Positions 10,608-20,551 of a stretch of 32,336 bases of DNA are shown here, piece after piece. The notes below the pieces were generated by a model. That model saw only the letters and a list, made by a program, of their open reading frames with translations. It had not been told where the DNA came from and searched no databases. Made by a program: the position numbers and the translations under genes. Source of the DNA: Chara braunii. Its lineage: Eukaryota; Streptophyta; Charophyceae; Charales; Characeae. The stretch's first letter is position 1, and every line of letters begins with the position of its first letter. The stretch is from contig BFEA01000615.1 of assembly GCA_003427395.1 (NCBI GenBank), positions 605,550 through 637,885 of the forward strand, in the 5' to 3' direction.

Positions 10608-11168
10608 ACCATCAGTACGTTTCCCAGCCATTTTTCTCCGACGCAGTTGGATACAAGCTGCAATTGGGGGTTGGCTGCCAGAGCAAAATGGCTGGGGGCT
10701 CCTGCCAAAAGGAGGCCCATGCCATTTTTCTCTGATGCAGCTGCATGCACGTGGCACACACAGCATTACCAGCCCTGGGAAAAAGTGGCTCAGTCAGGCG
10801 CGCCGTTTCACGCCGACCCGCCAGCGCTACAAGAAAAAAATGTTTTGGCTGGCGGCGCCAGTCTTTGAGGGCCGGTACCCCGAGCCTCCTGAAGTTTGGC
10901 TGGGAAAAATGTTTTGGCTGGCGGCGCCGAAAACGCCCCGCGGCCGATGTACGGGCCAAGTACTCCATCAGTATGTTTACCAGCCAATTTTCTCCGACGC
11001 AGCTGCATGCAAGCTGCAACTTCGGGGGTTGGCTGCCAGAGCGAAATGGCTGGGGGCGCCTGCCAAAAGGAGGCCCATGCCATTTTTCTCTGATGCAGCT
11101 GCATGCACACGGCACACACAGCATTTCCAGCACTGGGAAAAAGTGGCTGGGTCGGAAGTACTGGTGGT
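10608..11168. mobile_element. Composite of short TIR elements (subfamily C plus inserted A-type sequence)
   Basis: Starts with ACCATCAGTAC directly after the TTAA shared with the preceding element and ends with GTACTGGTGGT (11158-11168), followed by TTAC. Inside, a block of about 170 bp occurs twice (about 10616-10790 and 10975-11155). Between the copies lies a second block (about 10797-10960) that repeats the interior of the 10402-10603 element. A second left-type end, CCATCAGTATG, begins at about 10966. The arrangement suggests nested insertion or recombination between copies. The long open frames across it are by-products of the repeats. Confidence 0.7.
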
Positions 11169-11775
11169 TACAAGGTTTTGGTGAGTTAAAACGAAAAGTA
11201 AACAAACTATACATATGTACATAGTCTCATGGAGTACTGCCCGGTGAACCGTAGGCAGAGAGGCAGACGAGGACAACAAACAAGGGGATGTGACAGACTT
11301 CTCATCGAAGTTTCAACGACTCGTCAGGAGGCTGAACCCTCTGTACATATATATCTTTTTGGGATAATTGAGAAGAACTGTGGATGATGTATAAATGCAT
11401 CTATGGTAATGGCGAGAAAACAAAATGGGAGAAGAAAAGGGGAAGGGAAGGGAAAGAGGACTCTTTTGAGTGCACTCGCACTTGGGGATTTCCCAAATGA
11501 ATTGGACTGAAACTGCATGCAGCTTCTGTCTCTATCAAGGGCAACAGGTCAAAATAAAAAAAAGCAAATAAAAACAAAGCATTAGTACAAAAGACGCTTT
11601 CAATAAGCCAGAACCATATCGAGTTACAAAGGACGAGTTACAGGTGGTAATCATCCTCAACCTTCTCGAGGATTCCCTTATTCCAGGTGACTACTTCAAG
11701 TACAGAAGGTGCATCAATTATCGTGGGAAATATGTTTTTCTAGTTTTCGAAGGCCGTACGCACTTTTATTTTTGA
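11169..11775. other. No gene seen
   Basis: AT-rich to mixed sequence with short A-runs (11548-11578). No domain, RNA gene or inverted repeat that I can support. Confidence 0.4.
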
Positions 11776-11941
11776 AAATGCAGAAAATATTGTGAGAAAA
11801 ACAATGGAAAAGATGAACAGAGACACGGCTTTCAGACTCTGAGGGAATACTCACGGTAGGAAATGCAGAAAATATTGTGAGAAAAACAATGGAAAAGACG
11901 GAAAAAGAGAACTTTCAGACTCTGAGGGAATACTCACGCTA
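11776..11941. repeat. Two-copy tandem repeat, period 85
   Basis: AAATGCAGAAAATATTGTGA starts at 11776 and again at 11861. Both units end with TTTCAGACTCTGAGGGAATA followed by CTCACG. The units differ by a few substitutions and a small indel in the middle, so this is an old duplication, not an assembly stutter. Confidence 0.85.
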
Positions 11942-12457
11942 GTTCTTTTCTCTGCATAGCACCTGTGGCCTTTGCATGCTCAAAAAGAAAGCTCGCCCTT
12001 CTGCTGAGGCACTCTGGCATTGCATTTTGGATGGAACACGTGCCTGTGTTCTGCCAATTGTGTATTGTGGTCCCCACGTAGTCACGTGGTAACTGGAGCT
12101 AATCTTTTTCTTTTCTTTTTGGGTTCCCCTGGGCCAGGTCCCACCTGCAAAGTTGAACTCGCTGAATGCTGATTTGCCGATTGAGTGCGGCACTATGTGA
12201 CAGCAGACTGTTGTCAGTTATTGGAAGATCGCACAGTTTGCTTTGTTCAGCTGACTATGCAATTTCCAGTTTCCATTTGTCTGTGTGGTCATGCACTTCG
12301 CTCAAATTTTTTATTTATATTTTGCCGAAAGAAAGGGATGACTGCGTGGGCCCTGGGCAAGCATGAAAATTGAAGATCCTACAGCTTGAATGTATGATTG
12401 TCTGGAATGATGGTCCCGACCGTACTGCCAAGGTACATTTGGAGTGAAGGAGACAGT
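11942..12457. other. No gene seen
   Basis: Unremarkable unique sequence. Short open frames on both strands lack recognisable motifs. Confidence 0.35.
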
Positions 12458-12461
12458 TTAA

Positions 12462-12662
12462 ACCACCAGTACTTGGCCCAGCTATCGATGCCGAGCCTGG
12501 AATGCCCCTGCGCGCCAATTTTCGCCGAAGCGCCCGGGTACCGTTTCAATTTTTTTTTGGATGGCGCTTCCAGCCATTGTGGTCTGGTACCCCGAAGCCC
12601 TAAAGGCGCGGCGCAATAACGGGAAAGCGCCGCGGCTGATAGCTGGGCCAAGTACTGGTGGT
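12462..12662. mobile_element. Short TIR element (TTAA family, subfamily A), best preserved copy
   Basis: TTAA lies on both sides (12458-12461 and 12663-12666). The terminal inverted repeats are perfect for 25 bp (12462-12486 against 12638-12662), beginning ACCACCAGTACTTGGCCC. Total length is 201 bp. It holds no transposase, so it is a non-autonomous (MITE-like) element. The TTAA target suggests a piggyBac-like source enzyme, but the ends do not start with the usual CCC, so the superfamily is open. Confidence 0.88.
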
Positions 12663-12666
12663 TTAA

Positions 12667-13179
12667 GTGTATCTGGATGGCAGGATCCTTTTTTCTTTCA
12701 AACATCAGAAGGGAAGGTCCTTCATTGGAGTATGGACGAGTCCAGGTCTAATTAAGGAGCCGCCTGTAGTTGATGGCTCCGTTCTTACCCTTGGGGAGTC
12801 TCGAGTGCTGGGAACGGGGTCCAGTCTCCCATACATTGCACAGACCAATTTTTTAATTTAATGTTTTAATAATTTAAAAAGTCCAGGTTGTTGTAGAGGC
12901 TGGATTTTAGACACATGGCAGTTGCCTCAGTGGTTGGCCATTTGGTTATGATAGGGCCTGATAGGTCTATGATACAGCCTCCCTACGCTTACTCTCGTCA
13001 TTCTCCCGGCGCTCGGCGCACCCGTACTCCCACTATCTTACCTCAGTGTTAATAACTCAGGGCCATCACACCCTTCTTCCATCTTGGAGAGGTGACTTTG
13101 ACTGAACAGCGGTTATAGGCACCAGGGCTAGGCAGATAGCCACACCCAGCCCTATTTGTTGTAATCTCTTGAACGCCAC
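12667..13179. other. No gene seen
   Basis: Unique sequence with an AT-rich patch at 12848-12880. No supported coding, RNA or repeat feature. Confidence 0.35.
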
Positions 13180-13183
13180 TTAA

Positions 13184-13395
13184 AATATCAGTATGTCCGA
13201 GTCTCTCTTTCCTGTGGTGGTTGTCTGCTGCACACCAATTTCAAAACGAACCAGCATGGCACTGTTTTTTTCTTGTTCGTTTTGGTTGGGCTCGCCAGCC
13301 AAAAAGGTCAGGGAGGGCAAGGCAACCGGAGCCCCTGAAGATGCGGCGGTGGACAAATTGGTCGCCGAGGTGTGCTTGGGAGATGTACTGGTGGT
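13184..13395. mobile_element. Short TIR element, left member of a back-to-back pair
   Basis: TTAA at 13180-13183 precedes a degenerate left end, AATATCAGTATG. The right end GTACTGGTGGT (13385-13395) abuts TTAA at 13396-13399. Non-coding; an open frame across it is incidental. Confidence 0.7.
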
Positions 13396-13399
13396 TTAA

Positions 13400-13571
13400 A
13401 CCACCAGTACACCCAGGGCTGGAGGCGCTCTGCTGTACGCCAAGCTTTGGCGAACTGCCAGCGGCACACTTTTTGTCTTTTTGGGCTGGCTCCGCCATAG
13501 GGCCAAGGCATGATGTTTTCGGAGTAGGCGACAAAACATTTTCTGCAAGGCTGGGGTCATGGACTAGCGGT
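13400..13571. mobile_element. Short TIR element (subfamily B), right member of a back-to-back pair
   Basis: The left end ACCACCAGTAC (13400-13410) follows the TTAA shared with the preceding element. The right end is CTAGCGGT, followed by TTAA at 13572-13575. The right subterminal TCTGCAAGGCTGGGG matches, in the same orientation, the copy at 26846-27019 and, inverted, the left end at 9605. Length 172 bp, no coding capacity. Confidence 0.8.
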
Positions 13572-13879
13572 TTAAGAGGACACCTTACTTGGCCTAACTA
13601 CGAATAGTTTGACGGAGTGAGTCTAGAGGAAGAGGAGGTGAGGTGGATAAGGAGGACGCACAGTGAGGATGAGGGTATAGTGGAGGGGAGGGGACAGGGA
13701 CACATGCAGCGAGTTCAGAGGGAGAAGGCAGAAGGTGGGCAAGGGCAGGGATGTGACTGGTGGTGCAGTGTCCGTAAGGAGAGGTGGTAGAGATGAATGA
13801 GGATGCACCTGTTCCGTTACCAGCGAGACCATCTGGCTCTGGGTAACAGAGGGGCCGTTCTGTGGGTCATGAGGGAGGG

Positions 13880-14650
13880 ATTCTGCAGGAGCCTCGAATT
13901 CGTGGATTGGTGGTTAATCCCCTGCTTGCTAGCCTACACATGAGCAGGTCACTGCCTTGAAAGGTCTCAACCTCCAATGGAGTGGAGTGAAGAAGCATGT
14001 CATCCTCCCAGCGGTTTTTGTCTGCTTTCTTGTTTTTCCAAGTCAGAACCCCTTCCTTGTTTACCTCACACATTTTCTTATGGGGGTAAATCCAAGTTGG
14101 TCTGAAATCACTTTTGCTTCTTGTTTGCCGATTCGAGCTTTGACCGCTGACAGGTCGTTTCCCAGCCTCTTCCCACTCCTCAGTTTTTGCTCTCATTGTC
14201 TCCGCTATTTCTATTTTGCCCGGATGAAGCCAAAGGCAAATTCTTTCCTCTTGGCCGAGCGCTTCTTCCTCCATATTGCCATGAGAACCACCAGCCTTGT
14301 CAGTTGGAATACACTGCATTGAAAAATAGACCAATGTGAGGGGAAGTCAGTGGTCTTGGCAAATAAATCAGCTGAATGTCCGCGTCGAAATCCTCCCCTG
14401 TTATGTATTGCCACACTGCGCGCCACCACCACCAAATTTGGAGTGCTATGGGGCACTCCAAGAGACAGCGTTCCAACGTAGCTATCCTGTGTTGTGATGA
14501 GTGGCCCCAGTGGGAACAATGTGGGGATACAAGTCCCTGTTGCTCCAGTTGCATCTGTGTCACAAAGTCAGTGGTGAAAGATTTGCCATGGAAGTGCATA
14601 GTCGGCTGTCAGCATCACATGTGGGCAGAGTCCTACCAAGTACACTGATG
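13880..14650 (-). pseudogene. Decayed LINE ORF2 3' end fragment
   Basis: On the minus strand the frame from 14599 shows HRIATLERCLLECPIALQIW, which resembles the C-terminal zinc/ECP-A-IW region of plant LINE ORF2 proteins, then WQYITGEDFDAD. The likeness continues in a second frame (to about 14211, MAIWRKKRSAKRKEF) and a third (AETMRAKTEEWEEAGKRP, to about 13880). The frame changes mean it is a remnant. No RT domain is present. It differs from the LINE at 1-8950, so it is a different family or much older. Assignment is by motif likeness only. Confidence 0.5.
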
Positions 14651-14900
14651 ACTGATTTGGAAAGAAATGAAACTAAGGAGTGATAGCGTTCCAACGTAGC
14701 TATCCTGTGTTGTATGAGTGGCCCCAGTGGGAACAATGTGGGGATACAAGTCCCTGTTGCTCCAGTTGCATCCGTGTCACAAACAGCTCCAGAGTAGGCA
14801 GTCATGGAAGTGCATAGTCGGCCGTCAGCATCACATGTGGGCAGAGTCCTACCAAGTACACTGATGACTGATTTGGAAAGAAATGAAACTAATGAGCGAT
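14468..14900. repeat. Two-copy tandem repeat, period 218
   Basis: GCGTTCCAACGTAGCTATCC starts at 14468 and again at 14686. Each unit ends TTTGGAAAGAAATGAAACTA (about 14682 and 14893). The copies differ by substitutions and by a replaced segment after CGTGTCACAAA. The repeat overlaps the upstream end of the LINE remnant and so duplicates part of it. Confidence 0.9.
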
Positions 14901-15605
14901 CGTGCTGCAACCCCCGTGTGAATCTTTTGTTTTCTCTTCTTTTGTTTTGATTGCTATTCAATTCCAATTGAAAATGCCATACTTCGCTTACATGCCCTAC
15001 GTCGGTTTGTCTGATATTTGGTCGTGGTCGAGGCATGCTGAATTCATTGCTTTGTTTTTTAGAATCTATTTCAGAAAACCCTGCAAGCGCACCAAGGACA
15101 CGGAAAATAAGTTAATACACCACAAATACAAGTTGAACCATTGAGGTACCCCAACTCAATGGCTTAGGCGGGACTGGTCCCCTGGCCTCCCTGTACCCTG
15201 CTGTTGGGGTCCTTCATGAAACAATTTCTCTCCTTTTCCCTAAAAATATTGCTAAAAAAAAAGGTGGTGATCACAACTTTCCAGCTTCCATTGCTCAGCA
15301 GACTGCTGATAGTAGTGGCCCCAAAATACCATTTTGGTGGTGGAGGGGGCAGTCAATGACTGTCAACACGTTGCAAATTTTGTGAATTTGCAACAAAAGG
15401 TGTTCATGATTTTGGTGGTTGGCGAGTTACTTCGTATAGACACGTCACAATTTTTGCGAACGCCCTGAAAGTTGCCGGACGAGCAGGTGAAAAGTTCCTA
15501 CACACTCGCACACACGCTTGTGGTGAAGAGTTCCGGCGTACTCACACGAAGGGCCTTGCCGCATGGCACAAGAAAACGAGACCTACCTACCACGAAGTTC
15601 ACGAG
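14901..15605. other. No gene seen
   Basis: Mixed unique sequence with a 9-A run near 15253. No supported feature. Confidence 0.35.
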
Positions 15606-15775
15606 GGAGCATGAAGCCTTGGCCACGAAACTGTGTTTGGGCACAGCGCTGCATGGCCCTCAAGAGAAACCAAACGATTTTTCACTTGTGGGAGCATGAA
15701 GCCTTAGCCATGAAACTGTGTTTCAGCACAGCGCCGCATGGCCCTCAAGAGAAACGAAACGATCTTTCACTTGTG
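15606..15775. repeat. Two-copy tandem repeat, period 85
   Basis: GGAGCATGAAGCCTT starts at 15606 and 15691. The second unit differs at a few positions (for example GGCACAGCG against CAGCACAGCG). A 177-codon frame runs across it, but its protein has no recognisable domain and I do not call it a gene. Confidence 0.88.
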
Positions 15776-17645
15776 GAGGCACAAGGAGAACGAGACAAAC
15801 CTCGAGGAAAAAACGAGCAGGACTCTTCTCTTGGTGGGAATCGTCAGTGTCCGGGTGACTGCTGGGCTCCGGCATGTTTCCCACCCTCAAGTTTCACGAA
15901 GGCGCAGACGGGCAAAGTTATGACATGCCCGACTTCAGAAACCGGTTGTGGTCTGATGTCGCATGAACCTCTTTTTGTGTTGCGGACTCATGATCACTGT
16001 GCCACAGTCCGAAAACTAACATTTCCCGCAAGAAAATTCTTTTTCATGAGGCATCTGGAAAGGTTCAAACACTCACCATTCTTTGCATCTCAATGACGGT
16101 TGGCAGATGAAGTAGAAAAGATTGCCTCCAGAGATGTCCCCCTGCCCCTGCCCCCACCCCCGGACCTCTTTTGCGACTCAACTGGTTGTTGCAGCCTGGG
16201 ATGGAAGCACTTGGGAAAGTCCGGGTGTCAGCATGCCATTAGGCGAAGTCTATAGACACAGTATATTCACCTAGCCACTGGGCTGGGGTTTCAAATGCAG
16301 GGGGCTGTTCATGGGTAGTGGGGCAGTGGCTAGTGCGCACAGGAGCCACTGGGGAGAATGTTAGAAACGAAGAAAAGAAAAGAGGAAAGTTAGGGGACTG
16401 AAGGTTGGTGAACTTCAACCTCCAGACGAGAAGGTGGAAATTGGGCAATGAAGCATCTGTACATCTTGCTTGTGTGGTGTTGCCTTCCACTGCCAGCTTG
16501 TCACCCCTTGCTCTCTACGAACAGTCTATGTGTGAATGCTGTGCATGTACTGCTATTGCAAAGAAGAGGAGGAATAAGGACACAGTACCGCTCTGTCTGT
16601 CGAATCTGGCCGTAATTGCGCTGGGATACATTTCCTGAAATATATTGGTGCGAGTATTCCCTGATGCTTAGCCATTGAAGAAATAATAATGGCCCTCTCC
16701 ACTGCAACAACCTTCTGAATGTGCCTTGAACTGGCCGTTGTGGAGGCATGTACAGACCGGAAATAATAATCGGCCTCTCTCCACACGCACGGCCTTTTTT
16801 TTTTTTTTTGTGCACGTGCTCGTGGACCACGCTCTCGCGCATGGCGCACAGTGCCCAGCGCCGCACTGAGGCGCAACTATGGCATGAATGTATCTGGATG
16901 ATGTTACAGCCCAGCTACATCTAGAATGTTGTGTGCTTGAGAGTGGCTCAATGATATGACAAATGGAATAAATAAATGACAAAAGGCAAATAAGAAAGGG
17001 AGATTGTGTCAGCTCAGCAGTCGACGTAGAAAGTGGACTGTTTAGATGTGCTCCTCAAATAGCTATTTCTTTTTGTTTCTTGTTCCCATCGCCCCCTCCT
17101 CTCCCCCCCAGTGCGTGCTCTGTTTGCCAAGCCAAGTTGTTGTGGAAGAGGGGTTCTAAATCCATCAGTATTACCACAAGTTGCTTTGCCTGTTTGTTCT
17201 AGGCAGTTCTCACACTGCAACTTTCTCAACTGGATCTGGCCTCGAGAGTCATCCTGGATAATACAAGTGAGTGGGCCCTTAAATGTTGCTTTGCCTGTAT
17301 TTGGACGAGAGAGGGAAGGGATAGCCCCTTTGTATATATATGTACTCTAAAAATATTTTTGTCATCACGATATATATGTACTCTAAAATTCTTTTTACCA
17401 TCAGCGTGACAGTGATACGCAGATAAGAAAGGGTGGACACTCACACTTGGTGGTAGCAGCACCAATATTCAATTGGTGGCGTAATCTTCTAGATCATAGT
17501 TAGTGGAATAAGGGCATATTTGAAATAGGACCTTTTCTTTGCCTGATCCCTACCATACACGAGGTCGGATACATCCAGAGAAGGTATACTGAGTACCCCC
17601 CCTGAGCAGAGGTGCTCCCACTAAGTCAAGGTCCTGTCTCAGGGC
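15776..17645. other. No gene recognised
   Basis: Includes a C-rich patch (16138-16165), a T-run (16796-16810), a short repeated phrase AAATAATAAT followed by GGC/CGGCCTCTC at 16681 and 16761, and a 36-bp-spaced repeat of TATATATGTACTCTAAAA at 17334 and 17370. No coding domain that I can name. Confidence 0.4.
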
Positions 17646-17777
17646 AATTAGTTTTTCCGTACCTCTATGAAGTAAACCAATATGTGGTTCTGCACGTTCC
17701 ACCACTTCTCCATTCATTTCCAAAACTAATCTTAAAATGCCATGAGCAGCCGGGTGTTGAGGTCGAAGATCCACCAC
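17646..17777 (-). pseudogene. nad7: Fragment of mitochondrial nad7 (NADH dehydrogenase subunit 7)
   Basis: The minus strand encodes [18 protein letters not shown] and then [15 protein letters not shown], the highly conserved N-terminal segment of the 49-kDa subunit of respiratory complex I. Only about 44 of the roughly 400 residues are present. Likeness stops abruptly after the ATT codon at 17648-17646, and upstream the frame meets a stop. Codons are A/T-ending (TTA, AGA, GAA, AAT), as in plant mitochondrial DNA. I read this as a short nuclear insertion of mitochondrial DNA (NUMT). Less likely it is an exon of a nuclear-transferred gene: the minus strand has an AG at its upstream edge, but no donor is evident. 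Confidence 0.75.
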
Positions 17778-18095
17778 CTTCCGTCTGTGCGCCTATGAAT
17801 AAGAAAGAGGGCAGACATTTTGCTTTTGGGGCTCAAAGGTGAGACTTGTTAGATTGACAGTCGTTGATGTAGTCACTGTTAGATTCAAAGCCGGGGCTGG
17901 ATCTGGAGCACAAAAGAAGAACGAAAAAGGGAACCCATGAAAATGGCCTGCTTTGGTTGGTGAGAAACAAGATGGGCACCATCATAATGCACCTACCCTA
18001 TACTGTGTACAGGCGCATGATACATGCCTGGTTCTCTACAGATTGCGTATACCTTCTAACCGAGCTATTTTTGTCTCTTACTAACGCGAGTGGGC
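17778..18095. other. No gene seen between the nad7 fragment and the 5' LTR
   Basis: Unique sequence without supported coding or RNA features. Confidence 0.35.
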
Positions 18096-18381
18096 TGTGT
18101 GTGGGTATGTGTGAGTGTTCAGAGTCATGCGTGTGGGATATCCAGGGTGATCCGGTGTGTGTGAACAGTGAGTTGTTTGGGCGCTGAGTCGCCATAGCCA
18201 GTTGAAAGGGAACTCGTATCTGGAAGCCATATCTCAAAGTTTTGAGTGGGCGCCTGTCGCCAGTTTGCTGCGTTGCTGTTTACATGCATGAAAAGTGTGA
18301 ATGAGAACGAGTCTGATTGCACTACTCCATGGGTTAGGGAGACATATGGGTTGGTGAGTGTTCCGTGTTAGTCTTCATACA
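18096..18381 (+). repeat. 5' LTR
   Basis: Starts TGTGTGTGGGTATG and ends CATACA, with TG...CA termini. By eye it differs from the 3' LTR at about 7 of 286 positions. Likeness to the 3' copy continues for five bases (TTAGA) past the CA, so the boundary may be slightly longer. The 5' limit is where likeness to the 3' copy stops; because the polypurine tract sits well upstream of the 3' LTR start, this copy could be 5'-truncated. Confidence 0.9.
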
Positions 18382-18483
18382 TTAGATGAAGGAATTGGAG
18401 GAGGTAGCCCCTACACCAAGGAGCAGCAAGAGACCCGTAGGGGGATAGACACTAGCCCCTACACCAAGGAGCAGTAAGAGAAG

Positions 18484-20320
18484 ATGACCACCTTAGTGAG
18501 AGAAAACAAGGAGAGGAAAAAGCGTGAGAAGCACGCGAAGTTAAAGGCTATCGCAGAGGAGCAAGCGGCCAAGATGAAGGAATTGGAGGAGGAGATGGAG
18601 AAAAAGAAAAAGGCTGCTGAAGAAGAAGCGGCAGCAGGAGAAGAAAAAAAGAGAATGAGGATTGAAAGTAGAGAAGGGAGTAGTGGCACGAAGAGGGATA
18701 CAGATGCTCAAATGGAGAAAAAGATAAGCGAGTGGGTCGCTAATTTATCGCTGGGAGAAGACGAGGAGGCAAAGTTTTATGTGACTCAGGAGGAGAGGGA
18801 TGCGCTAGCCAGTGAGCTAGCAACAATGAAAGATCCTATGGAACGGCGAGAAAGGGAGGAGCAGAAATTGGCGTGGAAGTTAAGGATGAAGAGGGAGAAG
18901 AAGAGGAGGAGAGAGGAAGTGAACAAACTGACCGCAGAGGTGGTAAAGGTGTAGGAGTGTAGGAAGGAAGTGTCGGCCCAGCCAAACGACAAGGCCAAGT
19001 GGGATAAGGTGTTGGGCTACGTAGAGGTGCTGAGCACCGCATGGATGGAGGAGCGCCAAGTGAGTTGGAGCCAAGAGGTAGCCCTGAGTGCCATGCGGTC
19101 GGGATTCAGGGATTTTGCGCGCGAGATCGTCACCCACATTGGGGGTGAAGTCAGGCAATTGAGGGACAACGTAGGGAAATTCTGTGAGGGCGCCATTGAG
19201 GGTGCCAAAGCAATAGCTGCTGTAGAGGGCGAGGGCAGAACCCGTAAAGAGCCTGTAAAGCTAAAGTTTCCAGACGCATACGGGGGAAAGAAGGAGGAGA
19301 ACTTTGACAACTGGCAGGCCAGTGTCAATAGTTACATATATTTACAACACATCTTGATTGAGGAGCAAGTCCTCGTTGCTTTCCAGGCCCTCAAAGATGA
19401 AGCGGCCAGTTTTGCTAGGTCCCTTGCGCGCAGCCGGTTGTGAAAACAACCTGGTTGCTTACTCTAAAGTCACCCCCCTTCCTCAATTCTTCAAGCTCCT
19501 GAAGGAGCGGTTTGCAAACCCAACGAGAGGCGTTCGCGCCTCTGATAAGCTACAAACGATCCACTCGCGACAGTGGAGGAGTGCAAGAGCCCTTAAGGGC
19601 ACCATGGACGACTTGGTAGCCGTCCCTGACCATGGGGTCACTGAGACCCAGTTGGTTTAGTTATTTTTTTGTGCCATGCCAGAGGCACTACGTGGGCATT
19701 TCTTTGACAAATCTCAACAGGCCGGCATCACTTATGATGCGTTGAGTAGAGAAGTCGTCTTGTATGAGTCGAGGTCCATGCCAGTTACCACCTTCTGGCA
19801 CAAGGACTTAGATAGGGGGAAAAGGTGGAAATGCCGTACCATCTCAGGCCAGGTGAGGGCGAAGGATCACATGACCCTTACTTTAGAGGAAGGTGATACT
19901 GATGAGGTCCCATACAGTCAGATTAGGATAGTAGTGGGACAGGGGAGGTTTTATGTTGCTGTCGCGCCTGGAGGGAGGCTGCAAGGTAGAGGAGGAGGCC
20001 AGGGCCAAAGGGGCCAGGGCCAAAGGGGCCAGGCCATGGGAGACCGAGGACCGGGCGCACAGGGGGTTGGCGGACAGGGAAACCGCCAAGTGGGAGGTAG
20101 GGGTCAAGGTCCCTCGCCAAATCGCAAGGGTTCTAATCTTCCCTGCAGCGAAGGGGTGGAAGGGCACCTCAAGGAGGATGACACCCAGGCTTGCCACAGG
20201 GCAGGCCCTGGGAAGATTTGGGCTTGGACCAGCGCATATGACAGGAGTGCGTGGACCAGGGTCAGTGCGTATTCTGTGGTGACCGGGCCCATGTCATTAA
20301 ATATTATCCTAAGTATAGAT
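18484..20320 (+). pseudogene. Gypsy gag (capsid/nucleocapsid), broken
   Basis: Structural polyprotein that packages element RNA. It starts at ATG 18484 with a long Lys/Glu-rich coiled-coil segment (to about 18680), followed after an in-frame TAG (18952) by a second domain with FPDAYGGKKEENFDNW. A shift near 19430 leads into the frame with FFKLLKERFANPTRG and then FFCAMPEALRGHFFDK, the Retrotrans_gag core, interrupted by TAG 19658. A Gly/Gln/Arg-rich linker follows (about 19970-20110). A zinc knuckle, CVFCGDRAHVIKYY, appears in yet another frame at 20266-20307 with Tyr in place of the last Cys. At least two indels separate the parts. Confidence 0.82.
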
Positions 20321-20551
20321 AGGCCCGTTGGGCTGTCCAATAGTCAAAAGGCAGCCGCCAGTAGGGGTTGCAACTGCCCCTACTTTAAGGCCATGTGGAG
20401 AAGTGAGCGCGCGCGAACAGGACACTCCCAACCCACATGAGCCTATGGCAGAGGTTGCAGGCCCGTGCCTAGCTAGCTGTCCAGAGACCGCCTGTGTTAG
20501 CGTCTCTTTAGGCACGTCCTTCACAGGTGTGCCAAAAGAGCCTGGGCCAAG

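Noticed and set aside
10573-11224. Long overlapping open frames on both strands (about 200 codons)
   Set aside because: They run through repeated inverted-repeat elements. Their likeness to each other comes from the DNA repeats, and no protein family is recognisable.
11776-15775. Repeats considered as a CRISPR array
   Set aside because: Only two-copy tandem repeats without regular unique spacers, in eukaryotic sequence.
15563-16096. 177-codon plus-strand frame
   Set aside because: It crosses an 85-bp tandem repeat; composition and lack of motifs suggest chance.
17161-17175. AAATCCATCAGTATTA as another TIR element end
   Set aside because: No matching opposite end or TTAA pair within 400 bp.
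18459-19328. Several minus-strand frames of 70-100 codons
   Set aside because: They are antisense shadows of the Lys/Glu-rich gypsy gag.
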